Shown: positions 9,708 through 18,808 of the stretch, one piece after another
Layout of the letters: each line of letters starts with the position of its first letter
Position numbering within the stretch: the stretch's first letter is position 1
Origin: Betaproteobacteria bacterium
GTDB taxonomy: Bacteria; Pseudomonadota; Gammaproteobacteria; Burkholderiales; Casimicrobiaceae
Assembly: GCA_016704895.1 (NCBI GenBank)
Contig: JADIZG010000069.1
Span: 62,001 to 126,000 of the forward strand
Reading direction: 5' to 3'
DNA length: 64,000 bases
Notes under the pieces: generated by a model
What the model was told of the DNA's origin: nothing
The model's input: only the letters and a program-made list of their open reading frames with translations
The model's database searches: none
Program-made: the position numbers and the translations under genes

Positions 9708-11636
9708 TCACTTGCGGTCCTTGACCTCCATGTACTCGGCATCGACGACCTTCTCGTCCCCTCCTTCGCCGCACCCGCTCCCTCGCCCCCGGCTCCGGCG
9801 GCGCCCGCCTCGGCCTGCGCCTGGGCGTACATCGCCTCGCCGAGCTTCTGCGCGGACTTGGCGAGCGACTCCGTCGTCGACTCGAGCGCCTCCTTCGCGG
9901 CGTCCTTCTGCTTCAGCAGCTCCTCGGCGTCCTTCAGGGCCGCCTCGATCTTCGCCTTCTCGTCGGCGCCGATCTTGTCGCCGTGCTCGGACATCGACTT
10001 CTTCACGCTGTGCACCAGCGCGTCGAGGCCGTTTCGCGCCTGCACGGTCTCCATCAGCTTGCGGTCTTCCTCGGCGTGCGCCTCGGCGTCCTTGACCATG
10101 CGCTCGATGTCGGCGTCGCTGAGGCCGCCCGAGGCCTGGATCTTGATCTGCTGTTCCTTGCCGGTCGCCTTGTCCTTAGCCGACACGTTCAGAATGCCGT
10201 TGGCGTCGATGTCGAACATCACCTCGATCTGCGGCACGCCGCGCGGAGCGGGCGGGATGCCCTCGAGGTTGAACTGGCCGAGGCTCTTGTTGCCCGAAGC
10301 CAGCTCACGCTCGCCCTGCAGCACGTGGATCGTCACCGCGCCCTGGTTGTCGTCCGCCGTCGAGAAGACCTGCTGCGCCTTCGTCGGGATGGTCGTGTTC
10401 TTCTGGATCAGGCGCGTCAGCACGCCGCCGAGCGTCTCGATGCCGAGCGAGAGCGGCGTCACGTCGAGCAGCAGCACGTCCTTGGATTTCACCAGCGAGG
10501 ATGCCGGCCTGGATCGCCGCGCCGACCGCAACCGCCTCGTCGGGATTGACGTCCTTGCGCGGCTCCTGCCGAAGAACCTTCACCTTGTCCGCACCTTGGC
10601 ATGCGGGTCTGGCCGCCGACCAGGATCACGTCGGCGATGTCGGCGAGCTTGACGCCCGCGTCCTTGATCGCGACGCGGCAGGGCTCGATCGTGCGCTCGA
10701 TCAGGTCGCGACGAGCGCCTCGAACTTGGCGCGCGTGATCTTCAGCGCGAGGTGGCGCGGACCATTCGCGTCGGCCGTGATGTACGGCAGGTTGATCTCG
10801 GTCTGCTGCGAGGACGAGCTCGATCTTCGCCTTCTCGGCGGCTTCCTTGAGGCGCTGCAGCGCCAGCACGTCGTTCTTGAGGTCGACGCCCTGCTCCTTC
10901 TTGAACTCGGTGACGATGTAGTCGATGACGCGCTGGTCGAAGTCCTCGCCGCCGAGGAACGTGTCGCCGTTGGTCGACAGCACCTCGAACTGGTGCTCGC
11001 CGTCGACTTCCCGCGATCTCGAGGATCGAGACGTCGAACGTGCCGCCGCCGAGGTCGTAGACCGCGATCTTGCGGTCGCCTTCCTTCTTGTCGAGGCCGA
11101 ACGCGATCGCGGCCGCCGTCGGCTCGTTGATGATGCGCTTGACCTCGAGGCCCGCGATACGCCCAGCATCCTTGGTAGCCTGACGCTGCGAGTCGTTGAA
11201 GTAAGCGGGAACCGTGATGACGGCCTCGGTGACCTCCCTCGCCGAGGTAGTCCTCGGCGGTCTTCTTCATCTTGCGCAGGATCTCGGCGGAGACCTGCTG
11301 CGACGCGATCTTCTTGCCGCGCACCTCGACCCAGGCGTCACCGTTGTCCGCCTTGACGATCCGGTAGGGCATGAGGCCGATGTCCTTCTGCACCTCCTTC
11401 TCCTCGAAGCGGCGGCCGATGAGGCGCTTCACCGCGAACACCGTGTTCCGGGCGTTCGTCACCGCCTGGCGCTTGGCGGGCGCGCCGACGAGGCGCTCGC
11501 CCTCGTCGGCGTAAGCGACGACCGAGGGCGTCGTCCGTGCGCCTTCCGAGTTCTCGATCACCTTCGTCTGCCCGCCTTCGACGATGGCGACGCAGCTGTT
11601 GGTGGTGCCGAGGTCGATTCCGATCATCTTGCCCAT
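9708..11636 (-). CDS. dnaK: Chaperone DnaK (Hsp70), split by about eight 1-base indels
   Basis: ATP-dependent chaperone of the DnaK-DnaJ-GrpE cycle. The start is MGKMIGIDLGTTNSCV with GGAG just upstream. The phosphate loops (AVYDLGGGTFDVS-type text in a shifted frame, ILVGGQTRMP), the linker DVLLLDVTPLSLG and the C-terminal EYMEVKDRK are present, about 640 residues in all. Frame breaks, read against the invariant family sequence, fall near 11236 (+1), 11013 (+1), 10812 (+1), 10711 (-1), 10585-10600 (two -1), 10492 (+1) and 9766 (-1). A cell cannot plausibly carry such a dnaK, so these are most likely consensus errors. Confidence 0.95.
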
Positions 11637-11689
11637 GGATGGCTCCGTGCCTGAAGTTTTCTTGTCGCTGAAAATGGGGGTTTCGGCCG

Positions 11690-12270
11690 TCAACTCAGCG
11701 GCGCCGCTGTCGGCGGGCGCGCCCTGGGCCTCGCCGGGGCGCTCGACACCGCGACGAGGGCCGGCCGCAGCACGCGGTCGTGCAGCAGGTAGCCCTTCTG
11801 GAACACCTGGACGATGGTCTGGGCCTGCTTCGACGGCGGATCATCGCCATCGCCTGGTGCCGGTTCGGGTCGAACTTCTCGCCCGCGGGGTCGAGCGGGA
11901 CGATCGAGGACTTGTCGAAGGCGGCGGTGAGCGCCTTCAGCGTCAGCTCGACGCCCCTCGCGCAGCTGCTCGGGGTCGCATTGCCGGCCGAGAGCGACTG
12001 CTCGAGGGGCGTCGCGGACCGGGAGGAGCTCCTGAGGCGAACCGCTCGTGACGGCGTACTTGTGCGCGCGGGTGACGTCGGACCGGCCCATGCGGCGCAC
12101 GTTCTCGGTCTCGGCCCCGGCCCGGAGCCACGCGTAACCCGGAGGTCGGCGACCTCGGCTTGGCCTTCCTGAGGATTCGGCCAGGTCGGGCGCGGGATCG
12201 GCCGGGCTTCGGCGCTTCGGTGATCCCGGACGACGGCGCGCATTGGGGCGTTTCGGCGGCGATAGTCGGT
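11690..12270 (-). CDS. grpE: Nucleotide exchange factor GrpE, frameshifted
   Basis: Releases ADP from DnaK. Recognisable pieces lie in order but in different frames: AEVADLR, WLRA, AETENVRR, SDVTRAHKYAV, LLPVRDALEQSL, GVELTLKALTAAFDK, GEKFDPNRHQAMAMI, PPSKQAQTIVQVFQKGYLL and LHDRVLRPALVAV. At least four indels are needed to join them. The start codon is not determined; sequence resembling the family N-terminus (APSSGITEAPKP) begins near 12260, so the upper boundary is an estimate. It precedes dnaK by about 50 bp and follows hemH on the same strand. No clear sigma-32 promoter or CIRCE element is visible upstream. Confidence 0.88.
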
Positions 12271-12342
12271 GCACCTTCGCTATCCAGCCGATCGCAGCCG
12301 ACGCAGAAATCGCCAACAATCAACGGCCCAGTAGTCCAATCG

Positions 12343-12369
12343 GGGGCCGAATGGCCCCACTCCGTGGGG
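12343..12369 (-). terminator. Overlapping, mutually exclusive hairpins between hemH and grpE
   Basis: Two perfect 6-bp hairpins share one arm: GGGGCC-loop-GGCCCC (12343-12358) and CCCCAC-TCC-GTGGGG (12355-12369). Only one can form at a time. There is no T-run, so it is not a canonical rho-independent terminator. It could end hemH transcripts or act as a switch ahead of grpE; both are inference. Confidence 0.4.
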
Positions 12370-12462
12370 TCGCTTGCGCCTGATCCCGCGCCCAGGTTCG
12401 CTGCAGGCGATCCCGTCTGTACCTGGACGGCACGCGCGTCGAGCAGGCTCATGGCGCCCGCC

Positions 12463-13572
12463 TTACCCCTTCGCCCCCATCGCCTTCGCACGCGCGAGCG
12501 CCATCTCGCGCTCCTTCGGCTCGGGCGGCGGCGCGAGCCAGCCCGCGAGGTTCCGCCACGCGAGGTCGGAGAGCGCCGCGATCCACCGCGGATGCTCGTT
12601 GAGGCACGGGATCGCGTGGAACTCGCCGCCGCCGGCCTTCACGAACGTGTCGCGGACCTCCATCCCGATCTCCTCGAGCGTCTCGAGGCAGTCGGACACG
12701 AAGCCGGGGCACACGACGTCGACGCGGCGCACCTTCGCCGCGCCGAGCGACGCGAGCACCTCCGCCGTGTAGGGCTTGAGCCACTCCGCCTTGCCGAAGC
12801 GCGACTGGAACGCGAGCGACCACTGGTCGGACGCGAGGCCCAGCTCCTGCGCGAGCAGTCGACCGGTCTTCTGGCAATGGCAGTGGTAGGGGTCGCCCAG
12901 CTCCAGCGTGCGCCGCGGCACGCCGTGGAACGACATCACGAGCCGGTCGGGCCGGCCGTGCTTCATCCAGTAGTCGTTGACGTTCTGCGCGAGCGCCTTC
13001 ACGTAGCCCGCGTCGTCGTGGAACGCGTCGACGAAACGCAGCGCCGGCGCACGCCGCACCTTCGCGAGGTGCTGCGAGACCGCGTCGAAGACGGTCGCCG
13101 TCGTGCTCGCCGAGTATTGCGGGTAGAGCGGCAGCACGAGGATCTTCGTCGAGCCGCCCGCGCGCAGGCGGTCGAGCGCCGACGCGATCGACGGCTCGCC
13201 GTAGCGCATGCCGAGCTCGACCGGCGCGAAGTCGGCCGGGAGCCCCTCGCGCTTCATGCGCTGGCCGAGCATGCCCATCAGGAGCGACCGCTGCCGCACC
13301 GAATGCACGGCGAGCGGCGAGCCGTCCTTGGTCCAGATCGCCGCGTACTTCCTCGCCGACTGCGCCGGGCGCGTCGTCAGGATCGCGCCGTACAGGATCG
13401 GCTTCCAGACGACCGGAGGAATCTCGACCACGCGCGGATCGGACAGGAACTCGGCGAGGTAGCGGCGCACCGCCGACGGCGTCGGCGCCTCCGGCGTGCC
13501 CAGGTTGACGAGCAGCACGCCGAGCCGGTCGATGCGGTCGTGCGCGCGGGGCGGTTCGGGAAGGAAGCTCAT
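12463..13572 (-). CDS. hemH: Ferrochelatase
   Basis: Inserts Fe(II) into protoporphyrin IX, the last step of haem synthesis. The 369-residue sequence is intact and has the catalytic histidine H216 in SFHGVP and the acidic pair around E297 in DCLETLEE. The N-terminal GVLLVNLGTPEAP and the internal LPLYPQYSASTTATVFD are family-typical. No targeting sequence is seen, so it is probably a peripheral cytoplasmic or membrane-face enzyme. Its place between hrcA and grpE is a known betaproteobacterial arrangement, and co-transcription with the heat-shock genes is possible. Confidence 0.97.
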   Translation of the reverse strand: MSFLPEPPRAHDRIDRLGVLLVNLGTPEAPTPSAVRRYLAEFLSDPRVVEIPPVVWKPILYGAILTTRPAQSARKYAAIWTKDGSPLAVHSVRQRSLLMGMLGQRMKREGLPADFAPVELGMRYGEPSIASALDRLRAGGSTKILVLPLYPQYSASTTATVFDAVSQHLAKVRRAPALRFVDAFHDDAGYVKALAQNVNDYWMKHGRPDRLVMSFHGVPRRTLELGDPYHCHCQKTGRLLAQELGLASDQWSLAFQSRFGKAEWLKPYTAEVLASLGAAKVRRVDVVCPGFVSDCLETLEEIGMEVRDTFVKAGGGEFHAIPCLNEHPRWIAALSDLAWRNLAGWLAPPPEPKEREMALARAKAMGAKG

Positions 13573-13645
13573 CGTGGACGGGCCTGCGCGCGCGATAGCC
13601 GATGGCCCGCCGGAACGCCGAGAGCGCCCGGCCCTCGCGCTCGCC

Positions 13646-14130
13646 TCACTCGGCCGACTCCCTGCGACGCCACGCGGCGAGCGATGCCGCGGCCTGCTTG
13701 CGGACCATCGGCCCGAGCAGCGGAGTGAGGCCCAGCACGCGCCCCGAGAGCCCGAGCGCCTGTGTCGCCCACCGCCTCAGGTCGAAGCGGTCGACGTGCT
13801 CGACGATCAGCCCGCGGCGGAAGGCGAACGTCGCGTCGATCTCGTTGACGACCGGCCGCGCGGTGGGGCCGTACGAGTAGGCGGCACGCCAGTGCGCGCG
13901 CCCCGCTCGGCATCGGCCTCGATGCCCGATGCCGCGACGCGCAGGTCCTTGCCGCGCGCGCACAGCATGCGCCACATCGCGGCCGCGCCCGCGGCGTCGA
14001 GCGTGCCGAACACCGGGTCGGTGAACGTCGCGTCCGGCGCGTAGCACGCGGCCATCGCCGCGGCGTCGCGGCGACCGAGCGCGTCGTAGAAACGCGCGAT
14101 CAGGGCCTGGTGGTCGGCGGCGGTCATCAC
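13646..14130 (-). CDS. NTF2/SnoaL-like small protein (frameshifted)
   Basis: About 160 residues with the cone-shaped NTF2-like fold signature: an N-terminal helix (HQALIARFYDALGRRDAAAM), then ACYAPDATFTDPVFG, and a C-terminal strand pair (RAHWRAAYSYGPTARPVVNE, IDATFAFRRGLIVEHVDRFD). The family includes steroid isomerases, dehydratases and non-enzymatic proteins, so no specific role can be assigned. The two halves are in different frames: one G or C is missing in the GAGCGGGGCGC run near 13897. It lies 28 bp downstream of hrcA on the same strand and may be cotranscribed with it. Confidence 0.75.
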
Positions 14131-14158
14131 TCGGGTTCGCGCTTGCCCTGAGCCCCGC

Positions 14159-15184
14159 TCACGATTCCGAAAGCTGCTGTGTGAGCGCGTTCGACAGGAG
14201 CTTCGCGGTGACGTCGACGATCGGGATCACGCGCTCGTAGGCCATGCGCGTGGGGCCGATGACGCCGAGCGTGCCGATCACCTGCCCGTCGACCTCGTAG
14301 CGCGCGGTGACGACGCTCATCTCGTCGAGCGGCGCGAGCCCCGACTCGCCGCCGATGTAGATCCGGACGCCTTCCGCGCGCTGCGACTGGTCGAGCAGGT
14401 GCAGGAGCGAGGTCTTCTGCTCGAACAGGTCGAAGAGCTTGCGCACGCGGTCCATGCTCGACACGACGCCTTCGGACGAGAGCAGGTTGCGCTCGCCCGC
14501 GAGCACGACGGTGTCGCTCCCCTGCAGCGCGCCGGTGCCGGCGTCCACCGCCGCCGACATCAGCGCGGCGATGTCGCCGGACAGGCGCTTCAGCTCGTCG
14601 GCGAGCCCGGCGCGGATCGACGGGATCGACTGCCCGGCGAAGTGCTGGTTGAAATAGTTCGTCGCCTCGACGAGCTGCGCATGCGAGTACGCGCGATCGG
14701 TGTGCAGGATGCGGTTCTGCACGTCACCCTGCGACGTGACGATGATCAGCAGCACGCGCCGGTCGGCAAGCCGCAGGAACTCGAGGTGGCGCAGCCCCGG
14801 CTCCTGCCGCTGCGTCATCACAACGCCCGCGAAATGCGTGAGCTGCGACAGGATCTGCGCTGCCGCGCTCACGAGCTGCTGCGGACGGTCGGCGACCAGT
14901 TCGCCTTCGAGCCGGTGGATCTCCTGCTGCTCGAGCGGCTTGACGACGATCAGGCTGTCGACGAAGAACCGGTAGCCCTTGGGCGTGGGCACGCGGCCGG
15001 CGGAGGTGTGCGGACTCGCGACGAAGCCCGCTTCCTCGAGGTCTGCCATCACGTTGCGCACCGTGGCAGGCGAGAGCTCCAGGCCGGACTGCTTCGACAG
15101 CTGGCGCGAGCCGACCGGCTGCCCCTCGGCGATGTAGCGCTCGACGAGGGTCTTGAGCAGGTGGGCGGCGCGGGGGTCGATCAC
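14159..15184 (-). CDS. hrcA: Heat-inducible transcription repressor HrcA
   Basis: Repressor of class I heat-shock genes that binds CIRCE operators and is activated by GroEL. The 341-residue protein is intact: a winged-helix N-terminus with SRQLSKQSGLELSPATVRNVM and the ASPHTSAGRVPTPKGYRFFVD hinge, a GAF-like core and a conserved C-terminal dimer region. It leads the block hrcA-NTF2-hemH-grpE-dnaK-dnaJ. No CIRCE repeat is visible in the window, so its target here, probably groESL, is elsewhere. Confidence 0.97.
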   Translation of the reverse strand: MIDPRAAHLLKTLVERYIAEGQPVGSRQLSKQSGLELSPATVRNVMADLEEAGFVASPHTSAGRVPTPKGYRFFVDSLIVVKPLEQQEIHRLEGELVADRPQQLVSAAAQILSQLTHFAGVVMTQRQEPGLRHLEFLRLADRRVLLIIVTSQGDVQNRILHTDRAYSHAQLVEATNYFNQHFAGQSIPSIRAGLADELKRLSGDIAALMSAAVDAGTGALQGSDTVVLAGERNLLSSEGVVSSMDRVRKLFDLFEQKTSLLHLLDQSQRAEGVRIYIGGESGLAPLDEMSVVTARYEVDGQVIGTLGVIGPTRMAYERVIPIVDVTAKLLSNALTQQLSES

Positions 15185-15208
15185 GGGGGGGTCCGGTCGT
15201 TCGGAGCC

Positions 15209-15214
15209 ATTCTA
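15209..15214 (-). promoter_or_regulatory. Candidate -10 box for hrcA
   Basis: TAGAAT on the minus strand, 25 bp upstream of the hrcA start codon, in the hrcA/nadK divergent spacer. No convincing -35 is seen at 16-18 bp, so support is weak. Confidence 0.35.
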
Positions 15215-15325
15215 ACGCCCCGGCGCCGCGCGACGAGGACGAACGAAGGCGGCGTTCCGGTCCGGCTCGGCATCCCGAGCGCCGCTCGGCCGTCCGTCCG
15301 ACCGCGCCTCGACGGGGCGCTGTGG

Positions 15326-15331
15326 AATAAT
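15326..15331 (+). promoter_or_regulatory. Candidate -10 box for nadK
   Basis: AATAAT ends 7 bp before the nadK start codon. If it is the -10 hexamer, transcription starts at or next to the ATG, predicting a leaderless or nearly leaderless mRNA. There is no ribosome binding site between it and the ATG. No good -35 is visible. Confidence 0.4.
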
Positions 15332-15338
15332 CGCGGCC

Positions 15339-16247
15339 ATGCCCGGCTCCCCCGCCCGCTTCCCCCGCGTCGCGATCGTCGGACGCCCCGGCACGCCCGA
15401 CCTCGCCGCGCCGCTCGCGCGCCTGGCCGGGTTCCTGTCCTCGCACGGGCACGCCGTCGTGCTCGAGGCGGACACCGCGCGCCACACCCCGCTTCCCGGG
15501 CATGCGACCGCGGAGGCCGACGCACTGGGCTCGCGCGCCGACCTCGCGATCGTGCTCGGAGGCGACGGCACGATGCTCTCGATCGCGCGCCGAGTCGCCC
15601 CGCACGACGTGCCGCTGATCGGCGTCAACCAGGGGCGGCTGGGCTTCCTCACCGACATTCCGCTCGCGGCGATGGAGGAGACGCTCGGACCGATGCTCGC
15701 CGGACGCTACGTCGAGGAACGCCGGACGATGCTCGTCGCGACGGTCGTGCGCGCGGCGGGGCGCGAGGAGGCGGAGCCCGCGCTCAACGACGTCGTCGTC
15801 AACCGCGGCGGCGGCGGCAGCATGATCGAGTGCGCGGTCGAGATCGACGGGCGCTTCGCCTACGCGATGCGCGCGGACGGCATCATCGTGTCGACGCCGA
15901 CCGGCTCGACGGCGTACGCGCTCTCGGCGGGCGGCCCGATCCTCGACCCCCGCATCGCCGCGATATCGCTCGTGCCGGTCGCGCCCCATGCGCTCACGCA
16001 CCGCCCGGTCGCGCTCTCCGACACGGCGACGGTCACGATCGCCGTCCTGCGCGGCACCGACGCGACCGTCCACTGCGACGGCCACGCCCACTACCCGCTG
16101 ACCGAAGGCGACCGCGTCGTGATCCGGCGCGCGCCGCATCCGGCGCGCCTGCTGCATCCCGAAGGCTACGACTACTTCGCGATGCTGCGCGAGAAGCTGC
16201 ACTGGAGCGAGACGCCGGAGCGGCTCAAGGAACGGCGCGGCGCCTGA
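15339..16247 (+). CDS. nadK: NAD kinase
   Basis: Phosphorylates NAD to NADP. The 302-residue sequence contains the catalytic GGDGTML loop (G74-L80), the NDVVVNRGGGG metal/nucleotide block (from N150) and STPTGSTAYALSAGGPI. No start other than the used ATG fits the conserved N-terminus FPRVAIVGRP. It diverges from hrcA and is followed by recN after a single base, so nadK-recN-glycosyltransferase form an operon. Confidence 0.97.
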   Translation: MPGSPARFPRVAIVGRPGTPDLAAPLARLAGFLSSHGHAVVLEADTARHTPLPGHATAEADALGSRADLAIVLGGDGTMLSIARRVAPHDVPLIGVNQGRLGFLTDIPLAAMEETLGPMLAGRYVEERRTMLVATVVRAAGREEAEPALNDVVVNRGGGGSMIECAVEIDGRFAYAMRADGIIVSTPTGSTAYALSAGGPILDPRIAAISLVPVAPHALTHRPVALSDTATVTIAVLRGTDATVHCDGHAHYPLTEGDRVVIRRAPHPARLLHPEGYDYFAMLREKLHWSETPERLKERRGA

Positions 16248-16248
16248 C

Positions 16249-17919
16249 ATGCTGCGGCTGCTGTCGATCCGCGATTTCGTCGTCGTGCGCTCGCTCGAGC
16301 TCGAGCTCGAGCCCGGCTTCACGGTGCTCACCGGCGAGACCGGCGCAGGCAAGTCGATCCTGCTCGACGCGCTGGGCCTGCTGCTCGGCGACCGCTTCGA
16401 GCCGCGCCAGATCCGCGCCGGCGCCGAGCGCGCCGAGCTCGCCGCCGCGTTCGACGTCGACGACGCGCCCACGGTGCGCGCGTGGCTGGCCGAGGAGGGG
16501 CTCGCCGAGAGCGACGGCGAGGTGCTGCTGCGACGCGTGCTCGACGCGCAGGGCCGCAGCCGCGCGTGGATCAACGGCTCGCCGGCGACGCTCGCGCAGC
16601 TGAAGGCGCTGGGCGAGAGGCTGGTCGAGATCACCGGCCAGCACGCGCACCAGGCGCTCTCGACGACGCCGACGCAGCGCGAGCTGGTCGACTCGTTCGG
16701 CGGATTCACGTCGCTCGCCGAGCAGACCGAGGACGCGTGGCGGCGCTGGCGGACGGTGTGCGAGGCCCGCGACGCCGCACGCGTCGACGCCGGCCGCACC
16801 GCCGCCGAGCGCGAGGTTCTCGAGGCGCGCCGGCACGAGCTCGCCGCGCTCGCGATGCGCGAGGGCGAATGGGCGGAGCTCGGCGCCGCGCAGTCGCGGC
16901 TCGCCAACGCCGCGGCGCTGATCGACGCGTGCTCGCAGGCCGCCGACGCGCTCGAAGAGTCCGACGAGGCGCTGACGCGGCGCGTCGCGCAGGTCGCCAC
17001 CCGGCTCTCGGCGGCCGCCGCGCACGATCCGGCGCTCGCCGAGGTCGTGGCGCTGATCGATCCCGCGCGGATCCAGCTCGAGGAGGCCGCGCGCGCGCTG
17101 CGCGACTACCGGCGCCGCCTCGACCTCGATCCCGCCGACCTCGCGCGCATCGACGAGCGCCTCGCGGCGCTTCACGACGTCGCGCGCAAGCACCGCGTGC
17201 GGCCCGAGGCGCTGCCAGCGCTCCTGGCCGCGACCGACGCGGCGCTCGCCGAGCTCGCCGCGTCGTCCGACGCCGAGGCGCTCGAACGGCGCGCGCGCGA
17301 GGCCGAGGATGCCTACGTCGCCGTCGCCACCGAGCTCCGCGCGAAGCGGCGCTACGCCGCCGCCGAGCTCGAGCACCGCGTGACCGCCGCGATGCGCACC
17401 CTCGCGATGGCGGGCGGACGGCTCGAGATCGCGTTCGAGCCGCTGCCTACGCCCGCGAGCCACGGCCTCGACGCGATCGAGTTCCGGATCGCGGCGCACG
17501 CGAAGCAGCCGGTCGGCCCGCTCGCGCGCGTCGCGTCGGGCGGCGAGCTCTCGCGCATCGGGCTCGCGATCCAGGTCGCCGCGAGCGACGTCGCGCACGT
17601 CCCGACGCTCGTGTTCGACGAGGTGGACACCGGCATCGGCGGCGCGGTCGCCGCGACGGTGGGCCGCCTGCTCCAGGCGCTCGGTGCGGGGCGCCAGGTG
17701 CTCTGCGTGACCCACCTGCCCCAGGTCGCGTCGTTCGCCGACCACCACTTCCGCGTCGACAAGCGCGACGCCGGCGGAAGCGTCGAGTCGAGCGTCGTGC
17801 CGCTCGACCGCGAACGCCGGATCGACGAGCTGGCGCGCATGCTTTCCGGCGAGGAAACGACCGCGAAGACGCGTGCGCACGCGCGCGAACTCTACGACCA
17901 CCACAGGCGACACCGATGA
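16249..17919 (+). CDS. recN: DNA repair protein RecN
   Basis: SMC-like ATPase for double-strand break repair. The 556-residue protein opens with MLRLLSIRDFVVVRSLELE and the Walker A motif TGETGAGKS, has a central coiled-coil of Ala/Arg/Glu-rich heptads, and closes with the signature VASGGELSRIGLAIQV and Walker B VFDEVDTGIGG. It follows nadK directly and its stop overlaps the next start as ATGATGA. The frame is intact. A LexA box is not evident upstream of nadK. Confidence 0.97.
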   Translation: MLRLLSIRDFVVVRSLELELEPGFTVLTGETGAGKSILLDALGLLLGDRFEPRQIRAGAERAELAAAFDVDDAPTVRAWLAEEGLAESDGEVLLRRVLDAQGRSRAWINGSPATLAQLKALGERLVEITGQHAHQALSTTPTQRELVDSFGGFTSLAEQTEDAWRRWRTVCEARDAARVDAGRTAAEREVLEARRHELAALAMREGEWAELGAAQSRLANAAALIDACSQAADALEESDEALTRRVAQVATRLSAAAAHDPALAEVVALIDPARIQLEEAARALRDYRRRLDLDPADLARIDERLAALHDVARKHRVRPEALPALLAATDAALAELAASSDAEALERRAREAEDAYVAVATELRAKRRYAAAELEHRVTAAMRTLAMAGGRLEIAFEPLPTPASHGLDAIEFRIAAHAKQPVGPLARVASGGELSRIGLAIQVAASDVAHVPTLVFDEVDTGIGGAVAATVGRLLQALGAGRQVLCVTHLPQVASFADHHFRVDKRDAGGSVESSVVPLDRERRIDELARMLSGEETTAKTRAHARELYDHHRRHR

Positions 17920-18674
17920 TGCTTCCGCCCCGCGGGCCCCTCCCCTCGATCGACCCGGCCGACTACGGGGCGCGCCTCGCCATCGTCATCCCCTATCGCG
18001 ACCGCGAGCAGCACCTGTCGAGGCTCATCCCGCACCTCGTCACGTTCTTCGAGCGCGACCGGCTCGCGCGGGCGATTCCCTACGAGATCCACATCGCCGA
18101 GCAGGCCCCGGGGCGCTCGTTCAACCGCGGCGCGATCAAGAACGCCGGGTTCGCCGTCGCGCACGCGAACGCGGACTACGTGGTGTTCCACGACGTCGAC
18201 TACCTGCCGATCTGGGCCGACTACTCGCGCGTGCACGAGCCGACCAGCCTGATCACCTGGGGTGTCCAGGAGGCGGCGGGCGACGGCCCGTCGAACACGC
18301 CGGGATGCGCCCTCGCGCTGCCGGTGGACGACTTCGTGCGCATCAACGGCTACAGCAACGACTACTGGGAATGGGGCTTCGAGGACGTCGACCTGCAGCA
18401 GCGCATCCGCCTCGCCGGCCTGGGCTGGTCGCGGCGCCCCGGGACGTTCATGCCGATGCCGCATGAGCACCATGGCGTCACGTCGGAGGGCAAAGCCAAT
18501 TCCGGGACGCAGCGCACGCGGGCGATCTACCTTGCCAAGGGCGCGCAGGGCACCGCCGGGTTCGGGGGCGAGGGCCTGTCGACGCTCGGGTTCCGCGTCG
18601 AGCGCACCGTGCAGTGGGTGCGCAACGGCGTTCCGCTGCCGCAGGTGCTGCACCACCACATCGTGCTGGAGTGA
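17916..18674 (+). CDS. GT7 (beta-1,4-galactosyltransferase-like) glycosyltransferase
   Basis: A 252-residue cytoplasmic glycosyltransferase. Motifs follow the order seen in animal beta-1,4-galactosyltransferases: IPYRDREQHL, FNRGAIKNAGF, the DVD metal site in FHDVDYLP, and RINGYSNDYWEWGFEDVD. A C-terminal MPHEHH region supplies further histidines. No membrane segment or signal is seen. The ATG at 17916 overlaps the recN stop by 4 bp, so it is translationally coupled. The acceptor, perhaps a capsule or LPS sugar, cannot be inferred from the neighbours. Confidence 0.85.
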   Translation: MMLPPRGPLPSIDPADYGARLAIVIPYRDREQHLSRLIPHLVTFFERDRLARAIPYEIHIAEQAPGRSFNRGAIKNAGFAVAHANADYVVFHDVDYLPIWADYSRVHEPTSLITWGVQEAAGDGPSNTPGCALALPVDDFVRINGYSNDYWEWGFEDVDLQQRIRLAGLGWSRRPGTFMPMPHEHHGVTSEGKANSGTQRTRAIYLAKGAQGTAGFGGEGLSTLGFRVERTVQWVRNGVPLPQVLHHHIVLE

Positions 18675-18712
18675 CCGGCCACGATCCGGCGCCCCCGGGT
18701 TCGCGAGCCGCG

Positions 18713-18726
18713 CCCCCCCGGGGGGG
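18713..18726. terminator. Perfect C7/G7 palindrome between convergent genes
   Basis: Seven C followed by seven G, centred between the convergent glycosyltransferase and binding-protein genes. It may be part of a bidirectional terminator, but a zero-loop palindrome with no T-run is weak evidence, and homopolymer miscalling is possible. Confidence 0.25.
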
Positions 18727-18808
18727 ACCGGGCGAGCCGCCCGCCGCGTCACCCCGCCGGGCCCTTTCCCGTCGGCGCGACTCACGCGCGGCTCGCCAGC
18801 CTGCGGGA

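Noticed and set aside
9708..12270. Programmed frameshifting or pseudogenisation of dnaK and grpE
   Set aside because: Indels of both signs at many ordinary codons in an essential gene, without slip signals, fit consensus error better.
12270..12463. Sigma-32 promoter or CIRCE element before grpE
   Set aside because: A CCCCGATT-like string exists but no CTTGAA-type -35; no GCACTC-N9-GAGTGC repeat is present.
18675..18808. A gene in the GC-rich spacer
   Set aside because: Only palindromic C/G runs and short shadow frames; no start with ribosome site.
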